Origin: Butyrivibrio hungatei DSM 14810
Lineage (GTDB): Bacteria > Bacillota > Clostridia > Lachnospirales > Lachnospiraceae
Length of the DNA stretch: 64,000 nucleotides
Assembly: GCF_900143205.1 (NCBI RefSeq)
Contig: NZ_FRDH01000004.1
Coordinates: 461,319-525,318 of the forward strand
Reading direction: 5' to 3'
The notes beneath the pieces are model-generated. The model did no database searches. It was not told the DNA's origin and saw nothing but the letters and a program-made list of their open reading frames with translations. Shown here in pieces: positions 18,585 through 28,625 of the stretch; positions within the stretch are counted from its first letter, which is position 1; the number at the start of each line of letters is the position of its first letter. The position numbers were made by a program, and so were the translations under genes.

Positions 18585-19193
18585 ATGAAGAAGATACGAG
18601 ATTTACTAAAAGATAAAAAAGGATTCTCTTTTGCTGAGCTATTACTTGCTACTGGAATAATGGTGTTTGCTACTTCAATACTTACAGTGACTATTTCGCT
18701 TGCTTTGTCACAGTATTATAGAGGGCAGCAATCATCAAGCGCGATTTCTTTATGTGCTATTTTATCAACTTATGTGGAAGCAGAATTAAGCTATGCAACT
18801 ATAACTCTCGATAGTTTGGGAAGTGTTAGGTCTGGAGCAAATGGAGAGTTTCTTTTTTCAAGCGAAGCTCATAATTTTGGGCCGGGATCATTTTTCGTTA
18901 TTACAGATGAAAACGGAAATGTAGTCGAAAAAGTAAAACTAGGGAATTTATCAAAAAAGGTTGGAAGGATATCTGAGAGTTCAGTTTTATATAACAAAAA
19001 TTATTATGATATAGCTGGTAGCGGAGCATATAAAAAAACTAGTGATAAGCATTCAATTTATGCTGGAATGAGTATTGACTATGTTAGGGATGCATTTTCA
19101 GTACATATATGGATTCAGGATGATGATGGAAAGAAATTAACAGAAAATTATTTTATTGTAGTTCCACTTGAGGTTATAAGGGCTGATAACTAA
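18585..19193 (+). CDS. Minor prepilin (202 aa)
   Basis: The 13-aa leader is cleaved at KKG|FSFAELLL, with Glu at +5, followed by a hydrophobic helix (ATGIMVFATSILTVTISLAL). The soluble domain of about 150 residues has no cysteines and no recognised motif. The overall look is PilW/PilJ-like. GGAG lies before the ATG. It forms a tight cluster with the preceding 118-aa and the following 668-aa prepilins, the expected arrangement for a pilus-tip initiation complex. Confidence 0.85.
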   Translation: MKKIRDLLKDKKGFSFAELLLATGIMVFATSILTVTISLALSQYYRGQQSSSAISLCAILSTYVEAELSYATITLDSLGSVRSGANGEFLFSSEAHNFGPGSFFVITDENGNVVEKVKLGNLSKKVGRISESSVLYNKNYYDIAGSGAYKKTSDKHSIYAGMSIDYVRDAFSVHIWIQDDDGKKLTENYFIVVPLEVIRADN

Positions 19194-19203
19194 GGGGATG
19201 CAA

Positions 19204-21210
19204 ATGTATAAAAAGATAGGTGGCATGCAACTTAAAAATAATAAAGGTTTTACGCTAGCTGAATTATTGATCACTATTGCTTTGATTGGTATTTTGGCCG
19301 GTGTTGGTGCGCTTGCTATCTATAACTTTTTGACAAATAACAGGCAGGCTGCAGCTGATAAAGCGGCTGAAAGTTTGGCTCTTGCTTTTCAAAATAGGCT
19401 TCAGGAAATATATGCTTTTGAAGAAATAAGTGAGGATGAATTAAAGGCAGCATCTACTAGTGCAGTTATAGGTAATAGAACAGTTACTATAAATACCGAG
19501 ACGAATAATAGTGAGAGTATGACAATAGAGGTTCAATATTACGCTATCGGTATGCAGGAAGGACTAGCTTTGTTTGGATGTTCTGATGATACAATTGAGC
19601 GCATAACAGATTATGGTCAGATATTTGCATCAGAGTTTTATCAAAACGGGATAGTAATAGAATATGATCCAGTTAACTGTAGAGTATATTCTGTAACATA
19701 TTTAAGCGATACAAGTAAATATTCTATTGAGGAACTCTATAATGGGCATATGAACTCTATTAGAAATGCAACTGATAGGAAAAATACTTACAAAGGTTAT
19801 GTTGGATATTACGAGATTGAAGATAAAGCAGAAGCATATATAGAAAATGACATAAGAAATCAGATAAATGTAAGGATTGGAAGATACGTAAATGGAGAAA
19901 AACGACTTTATAATAGCGATAAACTGATAGCGAATATAGAGATAGTTTTTCCTACAGAAGGTCCTAATTATTTTAATAAATTAAAAAATCGATGGGTTAT
20001 GATAACCGTTGAAATTGAGGGAGAAACCAGTGGGAATACAATGGTTTTTTCTGAGTGGTCGCCATATCTTGATACATTGGCTTATACGAATATTCCGTTA
20101 GTAATTGATGGATTTGGTATCAGCGAGGTGACGGGAAGAACCCAGAGCTTTGCTGGACAGTTTTCAAAAGAGGGTAAATTTCCTACAGCTGATGAAATAT
20201 TACACTCTATTCAGTGGTCTCCATATGGAAGAAAAGCAAAAAGAGTAGACGATAGTGGTGTAGATTCTACATCAGGTGATAATGACGTTTATCTCATTCC
20301 TGGGGAGAACATAATTGTAAAAGCTACAGTCGCTAGTTTTGAAAAACAAAGTGATATTTCAACTGACGGGAATATTCTTACATCACCTTTATTAACATCT
20401 ACAGCATCTGCATCAGATAACAGTTTATTTGCTTATGATAATGGGTTATACACAGAAGGCGATAATGTGGCAAGCGGGGTAGATGGAACAGAATATAAGG
20501 CATTTATATCATATGGCAGACATCTTCAGAATCTTGATGAATCAAGTGGTTTTGAAAAAGCTATTGAGAATGATTCATCAGTTATATCAGTGAGTGCTTT
20601 TCAGGCAAGGGATATTGATTTTAAAGAGGCAGTTGATGGAGAAGAGCTAGTAACAGATAAAGTTTGTCTTTGGTTTGACTCATATAAACTAGAGTCAGGT
20701 GAGCCTGCATATTTCACTCCAATATTAAATAAATATATAACAAGCTATGATGTTTTACAAAATGATGATGGTAAGTATTTTGAAATAAGAAATTTAAAAA
20801 TAGATGAGTCAATGCCAGAAAAAAGTGCAGTAAAGACACTTAATTCTGGAAAGACAATGGCAGTTCCGAGAACATTTCTTAATGTTACAGATTATCAGAA
20901 AACAGTGAATGGAACTGAAGTATATTACAGATATTGTGCGGGATTATTTAGGATATTTTATGGTGATGATATTAAAAATATAACTTTAATAGATCCACAG
21001 ATAACAGGACTTCAAAAAGTAGGAGCGGATGGTGAGGCAGACAATCTTGTTTCATCAATAGGAGCACTGGCCGGTATTACTACAAATGAAGTTACGATAG
21101 AAAATTGCAACATTGTTATTACAGGAACGGAAATATTAGAAGGAGAAGATGATCAGGCTCCAACTGGATGGATTAGAACTGTAACAGAAAAAGAAATAGT
21201 TATTCCCTAA
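19204..21210 (+). CDS. Giant prepilin (668 aa) with GLUG-like C-terminus, putative tip adhesin
   Basis: It starts MYKKIGG at 19204, because AAGGGG is 6 bases upstream; the in-frame ATG at 19198 overlaps that site. Leader cleavage is at NKG|FTLAELL with Glu at +5, so it should join the fibre, almost certainly only at the tip given its size. No known enzyme domain is seen in the ~630-residue external part. It is rich in Asp, Asn, Ser and Tyr, with a Ser/Ala segment near residue 400. The last ~60 residues hold one GLUG-like unit (SSIGALAGITTNEVTIENCN). Further such units appear only in the next protein, so this C-terminus may be truncated. It is more AT-rich than the following gene. Confidence 0.85.
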   Translation: MYKKIGGMQLKNNKGFTLAELLITIALIGILAGVGALAIYNFLTNNRQAAADKAAESLALAFQNRLQEIYAFEEISEDELKAASTSAVIGNRTVTINTETNNSESMTIEVQYYAIGMQEGLALFGCSDDTIERITDYGQIFASEFYQNGIVIEYDPVNCRVYSVTYLSDTSKYSIEELYNGHMNSIRNATDRKNTYKGYVGYYEIEDKAEAYIENDIRNQINVRIGRYVNGEKRLYNSDKLIANIEIVFPTEGPNYFNKLKNRWVMITVEIEGETSGNTMVFSEWSPYLDTLAYTNIPLVIDGFGISEVTGRTQSFAGQFSKEGKFPTADEILHSIQWSPYGRKAKRVDDSGVDSTSGDNDVYLIPGENIIVKATVASFEKQSDISTDGNILTSPLLTSTASASDNSLFAYDNGLYTEGDNVASGVDGTEYKAFISYGRHLQNLDESSGFEKAIENDSSVISVSAFQARDIDFKEAVDGEELVTDKVCLWFDSYKLESGEPAYFTPILNKYITSYDVLQNDDGKYFEIRNLKIDESMPEKSAVKTLNSGKTMAVPRTFLNVTDYQKTVNGTEVYYRYCAGLFRIFYGDDIKNITLIDPQITGLQKVGADGEADNLVSSIGALAGITTNEVTIENCNIVITGTEILEGEDDQAPTGWIRTVTEKEIVIP

Positions 21211-21245
21211 TATGCCGATGGCAATTCATATGAGGGGGAATGCAT

Positions 21246-24200
21246 ATGAATAATAAAAAGCCTATAAAAAAGCATATTTTCTTCAAATCTCTGATTTCTA
21301 TTACTTTATCACTTATTTTCTTACTCACATCAGAGTCTTCTTTAGTTGTGTCTTTTGCCAGTGAAGACCTTGAGTTCTTCGACCAGCTTGAAGTCATGGA
21401 GGTTCACCTTAATAACGGTGAAGAAGGTAGCAGGACTGTCTGGTTTGATGGAACGAACTTCCTTGATGAAAATCCAAATATGGCTACAGGCATAGAGTAT
21501 CCATCTAGTGACTGGACAGTTAGTAAATCCATAGCTGGAACAGCTTATGAGGTAACTGTAGATATTCCTAGAGGAGCCTTTGATAGGAGAGTTGGTTTCT
21601 ATGCAAGGAGCGTAGGAAGCAGCGATCTGACATCTGCTCAGAGAGCAGCAGTTAACAGCATAGATATGCCACATGATAACCTTGAATACCTTGATATTGG
21701 ATTTAAGGATGTATCAGGAAATGAAGTCGAGCCCCTTGTTGCTGTAGGCCTTACTATTACCATGAAGGACAAGGCAAAAGAGGCATCTGATAACGGTGAT
21801 AATCTTTATATCGATGTGTACCACATTGATGAGAGTGCCGGAACTACTCTTGAAAAAGTAGCTTCAATTGATGAAAAGGCTGAAGTAGTTGATGAAGCCA
21901 TTGAAAACGTAGGCGGAATATCAGTTAACGGAAATGATATTGTGGCTACTATTGAAGCTACGTCTTTTTCTATCTTTGTAATCAATAACGCAACTACAAG
22001 TAAGAAGATAACCTATAGTAAAAACGAGGATTACCTGCACCTGGCTCGTGGAACTGTATCAGGAACCATGAAGCCAATGATAGTGAGCGTCCCTGCAGTT
22101 CCAGGAACTTCAGTTACCCTTACTCCAAATGCCTATGTATATACAGGCCATGTATTTACTAAGTGGAATACCAAGGCAGACGGAACTGGAGATGACTGGC
22201 TAGATGGCGATACCAAGACTATCACTACAGATACAACTCTTTATGCTCAGTGGACAGGACATGACCACACAGGCTATACACCAATAGTTCCTGATGCAGA
22301 GGGTAAGTTTGATCCTACTGGACTTGCTGCAGGTAAGTACTACCTTACTGCAAATACCACATTTACAGCGCAGTTTAATGTTTCTGGAGGTACAATTCTT
22401 TGTCTAAATGGCTACACACTTACAGTTCATAATGATGCAGCTAGCCCTCCTATAGTCGTAGGAGGCGGAGCTACATTTGAACTTGATGACTGTAACGCTA
22501 GTGGCAATGGCAAGGGCAAGATAACTGGCGGCAAAGCTGGATGTATCAGCATAACCGGTGGCTCTTTTATCATGGATGGCGGTGTTATTACAGGAACAAC
22601 TGGTGATGCCATCAAGATGACATCCGGTACTATCAAGATCTATAACGGAAGCATTAATTCAAGTTCAGGAGCAGGTATCTATCTTCAGGGCGGAACAGCA
22701 ACTCTCCTTGGCGGTACTATCACAGCCAACAGAGGAAGCGGCGTAAATGTTCAGGGCGGAACCTGCGAGATAGAAGGTATAGTTAAGATAACCGGCAATA
22801 CAAGTGGCGGTTCTAAGAGTAATGTTTACCTTAAAAATGGCAAGAAGCTTGCCATAGTAAATCCTCTTTCTTCTGGAACAGTAATTGGAATCAGTATGGA
22901 AACAGCTGGAGTATTTACTACCAATTATGGATATACAGATGGTGAAAATAAGGGAGTTGATCCAGCAGCATTCTTTATATCTGATAGTGACGACTATGAA
23001 GTAGTTGTAGATGGTAGTGAAGGTAGCCTTGCAGCACCTACTCATGTACATTGCCTCCACGGAGTTCATTCTACAGAGGATGTATCTTTTAAGAGATGGG
23101 CAAGTACCGACTCACTTCCAACAGAAGGTGGCAATTACTTCCTTGTAAATAACGTTACCATATCAGGAACATGGCATATTACAGGAACAGTAAGGCTTTG
23201 TCTTAATAATCACAAGATATCCTGGGATGGCGGAAGTTCCAGAATGATAGTTATTTCAGATGGAGGAAATCTATATCTTACAGATTGTAATTTAAATGAT
23301 CAAAATCACTCCTATAGCGTAACAAATCCAATAGATGGATCAAGCTATACAGTAGAAGGCGGTATCATCACAGGAAATAGCGAAGGTGGATGCGTCTATG
23401 TAGAAAACGGTACCTTCAACATGTATAACGGAACAATTGCAGGTAACAGGACTACAGAAGCTCTTTCTACATCAAACGGCGGCGGAGCTGTTCTGGTAAC
23501 TGGCAGTGCTTCCTTCTACATGTACGACGGAGCTCTTAAGTTTAACGAAGCTTCCTACTGTGGTGGCGGAGCTGTTAGAGCTAGAGGAAGCGGCAATGTA
23601 AGAATCATTGGCGGAACTATATCAAATAATAAGGGAGCCTGGGGCGGTGGAATATCTGTTGCTCAGACAGCTAACCTTTCAGTTTCAGGCGGAGATTCTA
23701 CGACAATTTCCTATAACCTTGCCACATCCGTGGACGCTACAGATAGAGGCGGTGGTGCCATAATCTTTGGTACAGGCTATAGCGGAAATGCCACAATCTC
23801 TGGCGGAAACATTATTGGTAACCGCTCATACTTTGGCGGCGGCGGAATTCAGATCAATACCGGAACTCTCAATATGAGTGGCGGAACAGTTACAGGTAAC
23901 ACCACAACTGGATCCTATGATTCAAATGGCGGTGGTATCTATATTGGTAATGGAGCGACTTTAAATCTTACAGGTTCTCCATCTATTAGCGGAAATACAG
24001 CAACTAGCGGCACTTCTTCTAATGGCGGCGGTATCTACTTCTCGCCAGGAGCTACTCTTAACATGAAGGATAGCCCATATGTACTTGGTAACGTAGCTAG
24101 TAGTGATGGAAGTGCAACCACCTATACAAGCAACATTTACCTTCCACAGGATACTGATTCTACTAAGTACAACATTACGATCACTGGTTCTTTGAATGGA

Positions 24201-25322
24201 TCGGGACCAAATATCGGTGTGACCAAGCCTCCAAAGGAGAACGAGTCTAGAACAAGATTTACAACTGGATATGGTTTCTCAGATAGTAGTGTAAATAACG
24301 AAGATGGAACGGCTTCTACTAGAAATAACATAGCAAAGCAGCCAAATCTCTTTTTCTCATCAGATGTATATGAGCCAAATGATCCTACTAAGCCTTCGTA
24401 CTTTGTAAAGCTCTATACAGATAACTGCGAGGCAATGCTTGCAGGTGACTATATAGTGGAATACGACCTTGATGGCGGTACATGGAAGGATACGGTAAAA
24501 GACGCATCGCATCCTGAAAGTGTATTCTTTACATACATTAGGAACGAAGTAAGGTACTATGCTGAGCATGTTTCATCAGTAGTTCCTACAAAGGCTACTG
24601 AGCCAAAAGAACCTGAGAAGGAAGATTATGTATTTACAGGATGGGAGATCGTAGAGGGAGAGGCATCTACCATTGGCGATGAATACGTATTTGGAAATAA
24701 TGTAACACAGGATATAAAGCTTATAGCAACCTGGGAGTCTGAGTTAAATGAATTTAGCTATTCAGGCGGTCTTGTGGGCTACGCTGGAAGTGATGTGACC
24801 TTTGATAACTGCGATGTTTCTTTTGGTGAAGGAAATATCTCAGAAGCTACAGGAATCAGAATAGAGTCTACTGGCTTTAATGGATATGGCGGCGGACTTA
24901 TAGGCTTCGTAAATGGAAGTCTCAATGTAACAGGCGGCACAGCAGTCAATAGTTCCATTAAGGGCTATTATGTAGGCGGTATGTGCGGCGGCTGTAGCGA
25001 TGGCGAATCAGTAAGTGTATCGAATGATTCTAAGGTCATGGGACACATTCTCATGATGACAGAGACCATAAATGATGTTGACGTAGACCTGATCCCATAT
25101 AGGACCATGGCAGGTGAAATCGTAGGACGCAAGGAAGACGGCGATAGTCTTAATGCATCAACAAGGTTCCTCTTCTATGACGAGACAGTTTATGAGTCTA
25201 TAAACGCCCTTAAGGCAGCAAACAAGATAGACCAGGTAGTAAGACCAAATAAGAGATTCTATCAACCAGATGAGGAAATTGACCCACTTGAATTTATTGG
25301 AGTAACAACACCAAACCAGTAA
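21246..25322 (+). CDS. Large secreted beta-helix / InlB-repeat surface protein (1358 aa)
   Basis: The start at 21246 is set by GAGGGGG 7 bases upstream. A signal peptide covers about residues 1-38. An unknown domain follows to about 250. Next is an InlB-type (Flg_new) repeat at about 256-345 (TPNAYVYTGHVFTKWN...TTLYAQW). A long right-handed beta-helix then runs from about 380 to 985, with many GGG-turns such as SGGTITGN and NGGGIYI. A second InlB-like repeat lies near 1070-1165 (VFTGWE...IATW), then GLUG-like repeats (SGGLVGYAGSDVTFDNC, GGGLIGFVNG, VGGMCGG). No LPxTG motif or C-terminal helix is seen, so anchoring is unexplained. Binding to polysaccharide, host or the pilus tip is inferred. 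Confidence 0.85.
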   Translation: MNNKKPIKKHIFFKSLISITLSLIFLLTSESSLVVSFASEDLEFFDQLEVMEVHLNNGEEGSRTVWFDGTNFLDENPNMATGIEYPSSDWTVSKSIAGTAYEVTVDIPRGAFDRRVGFYARSVGSSDLTSAQRAAVNSIDMPHDNLEYLDIGFKDVSGNEVEPLVAVGLTITMKDKAKEASDNGDNLYIDVYHIDESAGTTLEKVASIDEKAEVVDEAIENVGGISVNGNDIVATIEATSFSIFVINNATTSKKITYSKNEDYLHLARGTVSGTMKPMIVSVPAVPGTSVTLTPNAYVYTGHVFTKWNTKADGTGDDWLDGDTKTITTDTTLYAQWTGHDHTGYTPIVPDAEGKFDPTGLAAGKYYLTANTTFTAQFNVSGGTILCLNGYTLTVHNDAASPPIVVGGGATFELDDCNASGNGKGKITGGKAGCISITGGSFIMDGGVITGTTGDAIKMTSGTIKIYNGSINSSSGAGIYLQGGTATLLGGTITANRGSGVNVQGGTCEIEGIVKITGNTSGGSKSNVYLKNGKKLAIVNPLSSGTVIGISMETAGVFTTNYGYTDGENKGVDPAAFFISDSDDYEVVVDGSEGSLAAPTHVHCLHGVHSTEDVSFKRWASTDSLPTEGGNYFLVNNVTISGTWHITGTVRLCLNNHKISWDGGSSRMIVISDGGNLYLTDCNLNDQNHSYSVTNPIDGSSYTVEGGIITGNSEGGCVYVENGTFNMYNGTIAGNRTTEALSTSNGGGAVLVTGSASFYMYDGALKFNEASYCGGGAVRARGSGNVRIIGGTISNNKGAWGGGISVAQTANLSVSGGDSTTISYNLATSVDATDRGGGAIIFGTGYSGNATISGGNIIGNRSYFGGGGIQINTGTLNMSGGTVTGNTTTGSYDSNGGGIYIGNGATLNLTGSPSISGNTATSGTSSNGGGIYFSPGATLNMKDSPYVLGNVASSDGSATTYTSNIYLPQDTDSTKYNITITGSLNGSGPNIGVTKPPKENESRTRFTTGYGFSDSSVNNEDGTASTRNNIAKQPNLFFSSDVYEPNDPTKPSYFVKLYTDNCEAMLAGDYIVEYDLDGGTWKDTVKDASHPESVFFTYIRNEVRYYAEHVSSVVPTKATEPKEPEKEDYVFTGWEIVEGEASTIGDEYVFGNNVTQDIKLIATWESELNEFSYSGGLVGYAGSDVTFDNCDVSFGEGNISEATGIRIESTGFNGYGGGLIGFVNGSLNVTGGTAVNSSIKGYYVGGMCGGCSDGESVSVSNDSKVMGHILMMTETINDVDVDLIPYRTMAGEIVGRKEDGDSLNASTRFLFYDETVYESINALKAANKIDQVVRPNKRFYQPDEEIDPLEFIGVTTPNQ

Positions 25323-25335
25323 CGGGGTAAAGCCT

Positions 25336-27027
25336 ATGAAAAAGAGATTTTTGAGGATAACTTCATTATTTGTGATCATTCTTTTTTCACTAGTAAGCTA
25401 CATGAGGGTTAGTGCCAATGAAACAGTATCCATGGCGAGCCTTCCAGTTAGCTCTTCTGAAATGGATAAGTTTGGTTATGATTTTACTGGTTTTTCTATT
25501 GATAGAGAGACTCTCCTTGTGATGATCAGAAGCTCTATATCTAATCTGTCAGCAGAGAGAGAATCTGCTGATTCTGATAGGGCAAATGAGCTAAGTAGAC
25601 GAATTGATGGTCTTACAAGTGCCTATGACTTTGTAGCAAACATGGAGGAAGAAAAGCTCTATTTATCTGATGAAAACGGAGAAGTTATTGGCGGAGATAA
25701 CTCTTTATACAGTATTCTTGGACTTATGCTAGGCGGTGTTGAGAGACTTGATGTTGACGCTGACTATGATATGACTCCAAGAGAGATAATAGTAAATGGT
25801 AGGGGCAGCAGGTCAGTCTTTTTCAAAAATGATGCCTACTACGCAGATTATGAAGGTACAGAAGAGATCACAAACGTAAATGAAGGTCTTGATGAAGTCA
25901 TAACTGGAGATACAGAATCTGGCCATTTGAAGGGCTTTTATCTTGGAGAAGAGGATCTTCCAATTTGCGATGCAGATGGAAATCTTATGATAGATGATTC
26001 TATACTTGCCTTATTTGAAAATACCCTTACTTTTGATATTTATGGCAGATACTATAGGCACATGCAGGTAATGAGAAGTGACAGATATGATCTTGTATCA
26101 GATGAAGATAGGGGAAATGAAGAAGTATCAGTTGACTACTATTCTGATGATAACAGGATCTATCTTGATAGCGACTTTACTGAGGAAGCAGGATCTATCT
26201 CAATACCATTTATTGATACAGATGGTGATGTCCGTAGTTGGAGCCTTTATGACGAAGTGATCGATGCTGATGGTAATAGCTCTTTTACCGCTATATGGAC
26301 ATTTGAGCCGGTGGTAGGCAGCAGGGTAGCAAGTATTGAGATCCTAGAGCGCGAAGAAGAAATAGTTGAAGAAATTGAACCAGAGGCAGAGACTGAATCT
26401 GCTAATGATGAAACAGAGGGTGAACCTGAAGAGGGAACTGGTGAAAAACCAGCTGTACAGGGCGCAAGAAGGATTCAGAAGTATCCGGAGGTGATCGTTT
26501 ACACTGAGAATTATATTGCTGGATATGTGGCAAAAAATATGTCTGGAGAGGCTGTATTTACTGTAGGTCCTGATGGAAGCATAAATATGGATCAAACATC
26601 TATCGAAGTAGAAACAGTAGATGTTCATGAGATAATAGCTGAAGAGATAGCAAAATGGGAAGCTGAGAATAAGATTGTAGAAGAGGACGAGGCAGCAGTT
26701 TTGGCAATCTCTGAGGAAGACGTAGAAGACGCAGCTACTGAAAGCTCCAGTCTTGATGAAGAGGCAGAAGATGATGAAACAGCTTCTGATGAAGAAGTAA
26801 ATCCTGACGCAGCATCTTTTGACGGCGAAGGTGGAAATGCAGAGCCAGAAGAAGTAGCACCTGTGGCAGAACCAGAAGTAGAGCCTGAGGCAGAACCTGA
26901 GCCGGAGCCAGAGCCAGAGCCTGAGCAGGAACCAGAGCCAGAAGAGGGAGATTCTGAGGAGCCTTCAGAGGATGCAATGGCACCAGATAAATTTGAAATG
27001 GAAGAGCCGGAAATTGAAGAAGATTAA
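25336..27027 (+). CDS. Secreted acidic protein with Pro-Glu repeat tail (563 aa)
   Basis: The N-terminal signal peptide is about residues 1-27 (RITSLFVIILFSLVSYMRVSA). Residues 30-330 form an unrecognised, acidic, Tyr/Asp-rich domain with several DxDG-like turns (DADGN, DTDGD) that could bind calcium. After residue 335 the chain becomes very acidic low complexity and ends in Pro-Glu repeats (EPEPEPEPE near 525). Such a tail could cross the peptidoglycan or bind it. There is no sorting motif. It starts 13 bases after the beta-helix protein gene and is the last gene of the pilus locus, so joint export and function with that protein are likely but unproven. Confidence 0.8.
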   Translation: MKKRFLRITSLFVIILFSLVSYMRVSANETVSMASLPVSSSEMDKFGYDFTGFSIDRETLLVMIRSSISNLSAERESADSDRANELSRRIDGLTSAYDFVANMEEEKLYLSDENGEVIGGDNSLYSILGLMLGGVERLDVDADYDMTPREIIVNGRGSRSVFFKNDAYYADYEGTEEITNVNEGLDEVITGDTESGHLKGFYLGEEDLPICDADGNLMIDDSILALFENTLTFDIYGRYYRHMQVMRSDRYDLVSDEDRGNEEVSVDYYSDDNRIYLDSDFTEEAGSISIPFIDTDGDVRSWSLYDEVIDADGNSSFTAIWTFEPVVGSRVASIEILEREEEIVEEIEPEAETESANDETEGEPEEGTGEKPAVQGARRIQKYPEVIVYTENYIAGYVAKNMSGEAVFTVGPDGSINMDQTSIEVETVDVHEIIAEEIAKWEAENKIVEEDEAAVLAISEEDVEDAATESSSLDEEAEDDETASDEEVNPDAASFDGEGGNAEPEEVAPVAEPEVEPEAEPEPEPEPEPEQEPEPEEGDSEEPSEDAMAPDKFEMEEPEIEED

Positions 27028-27095
27028 CTAAAAAACTTCTTTAATATTATTTAGTTTTATAGTATTATAACCTTACTGTGTAAATTAGATATTAT

Positions 27096-27133
27096 AAGGG
27101 GTTGCACGTCAATTGGCGTGCTACTCCTTTTCG
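27096..27133 (+). terminator. Terminator at the end of the pilus locus
   Basis: AAGGGGTTGCACGTC (27096-27110) pairs with GGCGTGCTACTCCTT (27115-27129) around an AATT loop, using a few G-U pairs, then TTTTCG. It lies only 19 bases before the speA ribosome site, so it could alternatively be an attenuator in the speA leader. Confidence 0.65.
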
Positions 27134-27166
27134 TATGTTTAGTGTAATTTTGGAGGGTATGAATAA

Positions 27167-28615
27167 TTGGATCTTGAGAGACAAAAAAGAGCGCCAATTT
27201 ATGAGGCTTTAGAGAAATTTAGAAAGCAGCGAGTAGTACCATTTGATGTTCCTGGACACAAGAGAGGACGCGGAAATGCTGAACTTGTGAGCTTTCTTGG
27301 TGATAGATGCGTGGGAATAGATGTCAATTCTATGAAACCACTTGATAACTTATGTCACCCTGTTTCTGTTATCAAAGAGGCAGAGGAGCTTATGGCTGAT
27401 GCTTTTGGAGCAGCTCATGCTTTTATGATGGTTAATGGTACCACCAGTGCTGTACAGGCAATGGTTCTTTCTCATGTGAAAATGGGTGAAAAGATCATTA
27501 TGCCTAGAAACGTCCATAAGAGTGCTATCAATGCCCTAATTCTTTGCGGTGCAGTTCCTGTTTATATTGATCCAAAGGTTGATACCAAGCTTGGGATTCC
27601 TCTTGGGATGGAGATAGCAGATGTTCGTAAAGCTGTAGAAGAAAACCCAGATGCTAAGGCTATTCTCATCAATAACCCTTCATATTACGGTATTTGCTCA
27701 GATCTTAAGGCTATCGTGGAGCTTGCTCATGAACATGGCATGAAGGCTCTTGTTGATGAAGCACACGGTACTCACCTTTACTTTGGCCCACATCTTCCAC
27801 TTAATGCTATGGCAGCTGGAGCAGATATGGCAGCCATCAGTATGCACAAGTCAGGTGGAAGTCTTACTCAGAGTTCAATCCTTCTGTGTGGACCAGATGC
27901 TAATATCGGTTACATCAGCAGGATTGTTAACCTTACTCAGACTACAAGTGCTAGTTACCTCTTACTTGGAAGCCTTGATATTTCCAGACGTAACCTTGCA
28001 CTTAACGGATATAACAGCTTCGAGAAAGTTACCAAGATGGCACAGTACGCCAGAGAAGAGATCAATGATATCGGCGGCTATTACGCTTATGGTAATGAGC
28101 TTAAAAACGGCGGAAGCATCTTTGATTTCGATGAGACTAAACTCGTAGTTAATACAAGGAGCATCGGTCTTACAGGTATCGAAGTATATGACCTTCTCCG
28201 CGATGAATATGACATTCAGATGGAATTTGGAGATCTCTCAAATGTAATGGCTTATATTTCAATCGGTGACAGACTTCAGGATATCGAGCGTCTTGCTGGA
28301 GCCCTTGCAGACATCAGGAGACTTTACTCCAAGCCAGAGCAGAAGTTCTTTTCAGCAGAATATATCACTCCTATTGTGAAAGCTACTCCTCAGGAAGCTT
28401 TCTATGCTGAAAAAGAGCAATTACCAATTGATCAGTGCGTTGGAAGGATCAGTGCTGAGTCAGTTATGTGTTACCCACCAGGAATTCCTATCCTTTCTCC
28501 TGGGGAAGTTATTTCAGAGGAAATTCTTAACTACATCAAGACAGCAATGGTCAAAGGCTGCTCAATGCAGGGACCTGAAAGTGAAGATATTTCAGCACTA
28601 TTCGTGCTAAAATGA
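27167..28615 (+). CDS. speA: Arginine decarboxylase (PLP, fold I Orn/Lys/Arg decarboxylase family)
   Basis: This 482-aa enzyme uses a TTG start: GGAGGG lies 9 bases upstream and no in-frame ATG fits. The family motifs are FDVPGHKRG near residue 24, DEAHGTH near 198, and the PLP lysine in SMHKSGGSLTQSS near 229. The size matches the short Bacillus SpeA/YaaO type, not the long E. coli enzymes. Neighbours settle the substrate: agmatine deiminase and N-carbamoylputrescine amidase downstream imply that arginine is decarboxylated to agmatine. It is the first gene of the polyamine cluster, 10 bases before speE. Confidence 0.92.
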   Translation: MDLERQKRAPIYEALEKFRKQRVVPFDVPGHKRGRGNAELVSFLGDRCVGIDVNSMKPLDNLCHPVSVIKEAEELMADAFGAAHAFMMVNGTTSAVQAMVLSHVKMGEKIIMPRNVHKSAINALILCGAVPVYIDPKVDTKLGIPLGMEIADVRKAVEENPDAKAILINNPSYYGICSDLKAIVELAHEHGMKALVDEAHGTHLYFGPHLPLNAMAAGADMAAISMHKSGGSLTQSSILLCGPDANIGYISRIVNLTQTTSASYLLLGSLDISRRNLALNGYNSFEKVTKMAQYAREEINDIGGYYAYGNELKNGGSIFDFDETKLVVNTRSIGLTGIEVYDLLRDEYDIQMEFGDLSNVMAYISIGDRLQDIERLAGALADIRRLYSKPEQKFFSAEYITPIVKATPQEAFYAEKEQLPIDQCVGRISAESVMCYPPGIPILSPGEVISEEILNYIKTAMVKGCSMQGPESEDISALFVLK

Positions 28616-28625
28616 GGAGGATAAT

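Noticed and set aside
26735..26983. Leu/Pro/Gln-rich frame on the minus strand
   Set aside because: It is the shadow of the Pro-Glu repeats of the 563-aa secreted protein.
27028..27166. Riboswitch or small RNA before speA
   Set aside because: Only a terminator-like hairpin and AT-rich sequence are seen; no conserved riboswitch core was recognised.
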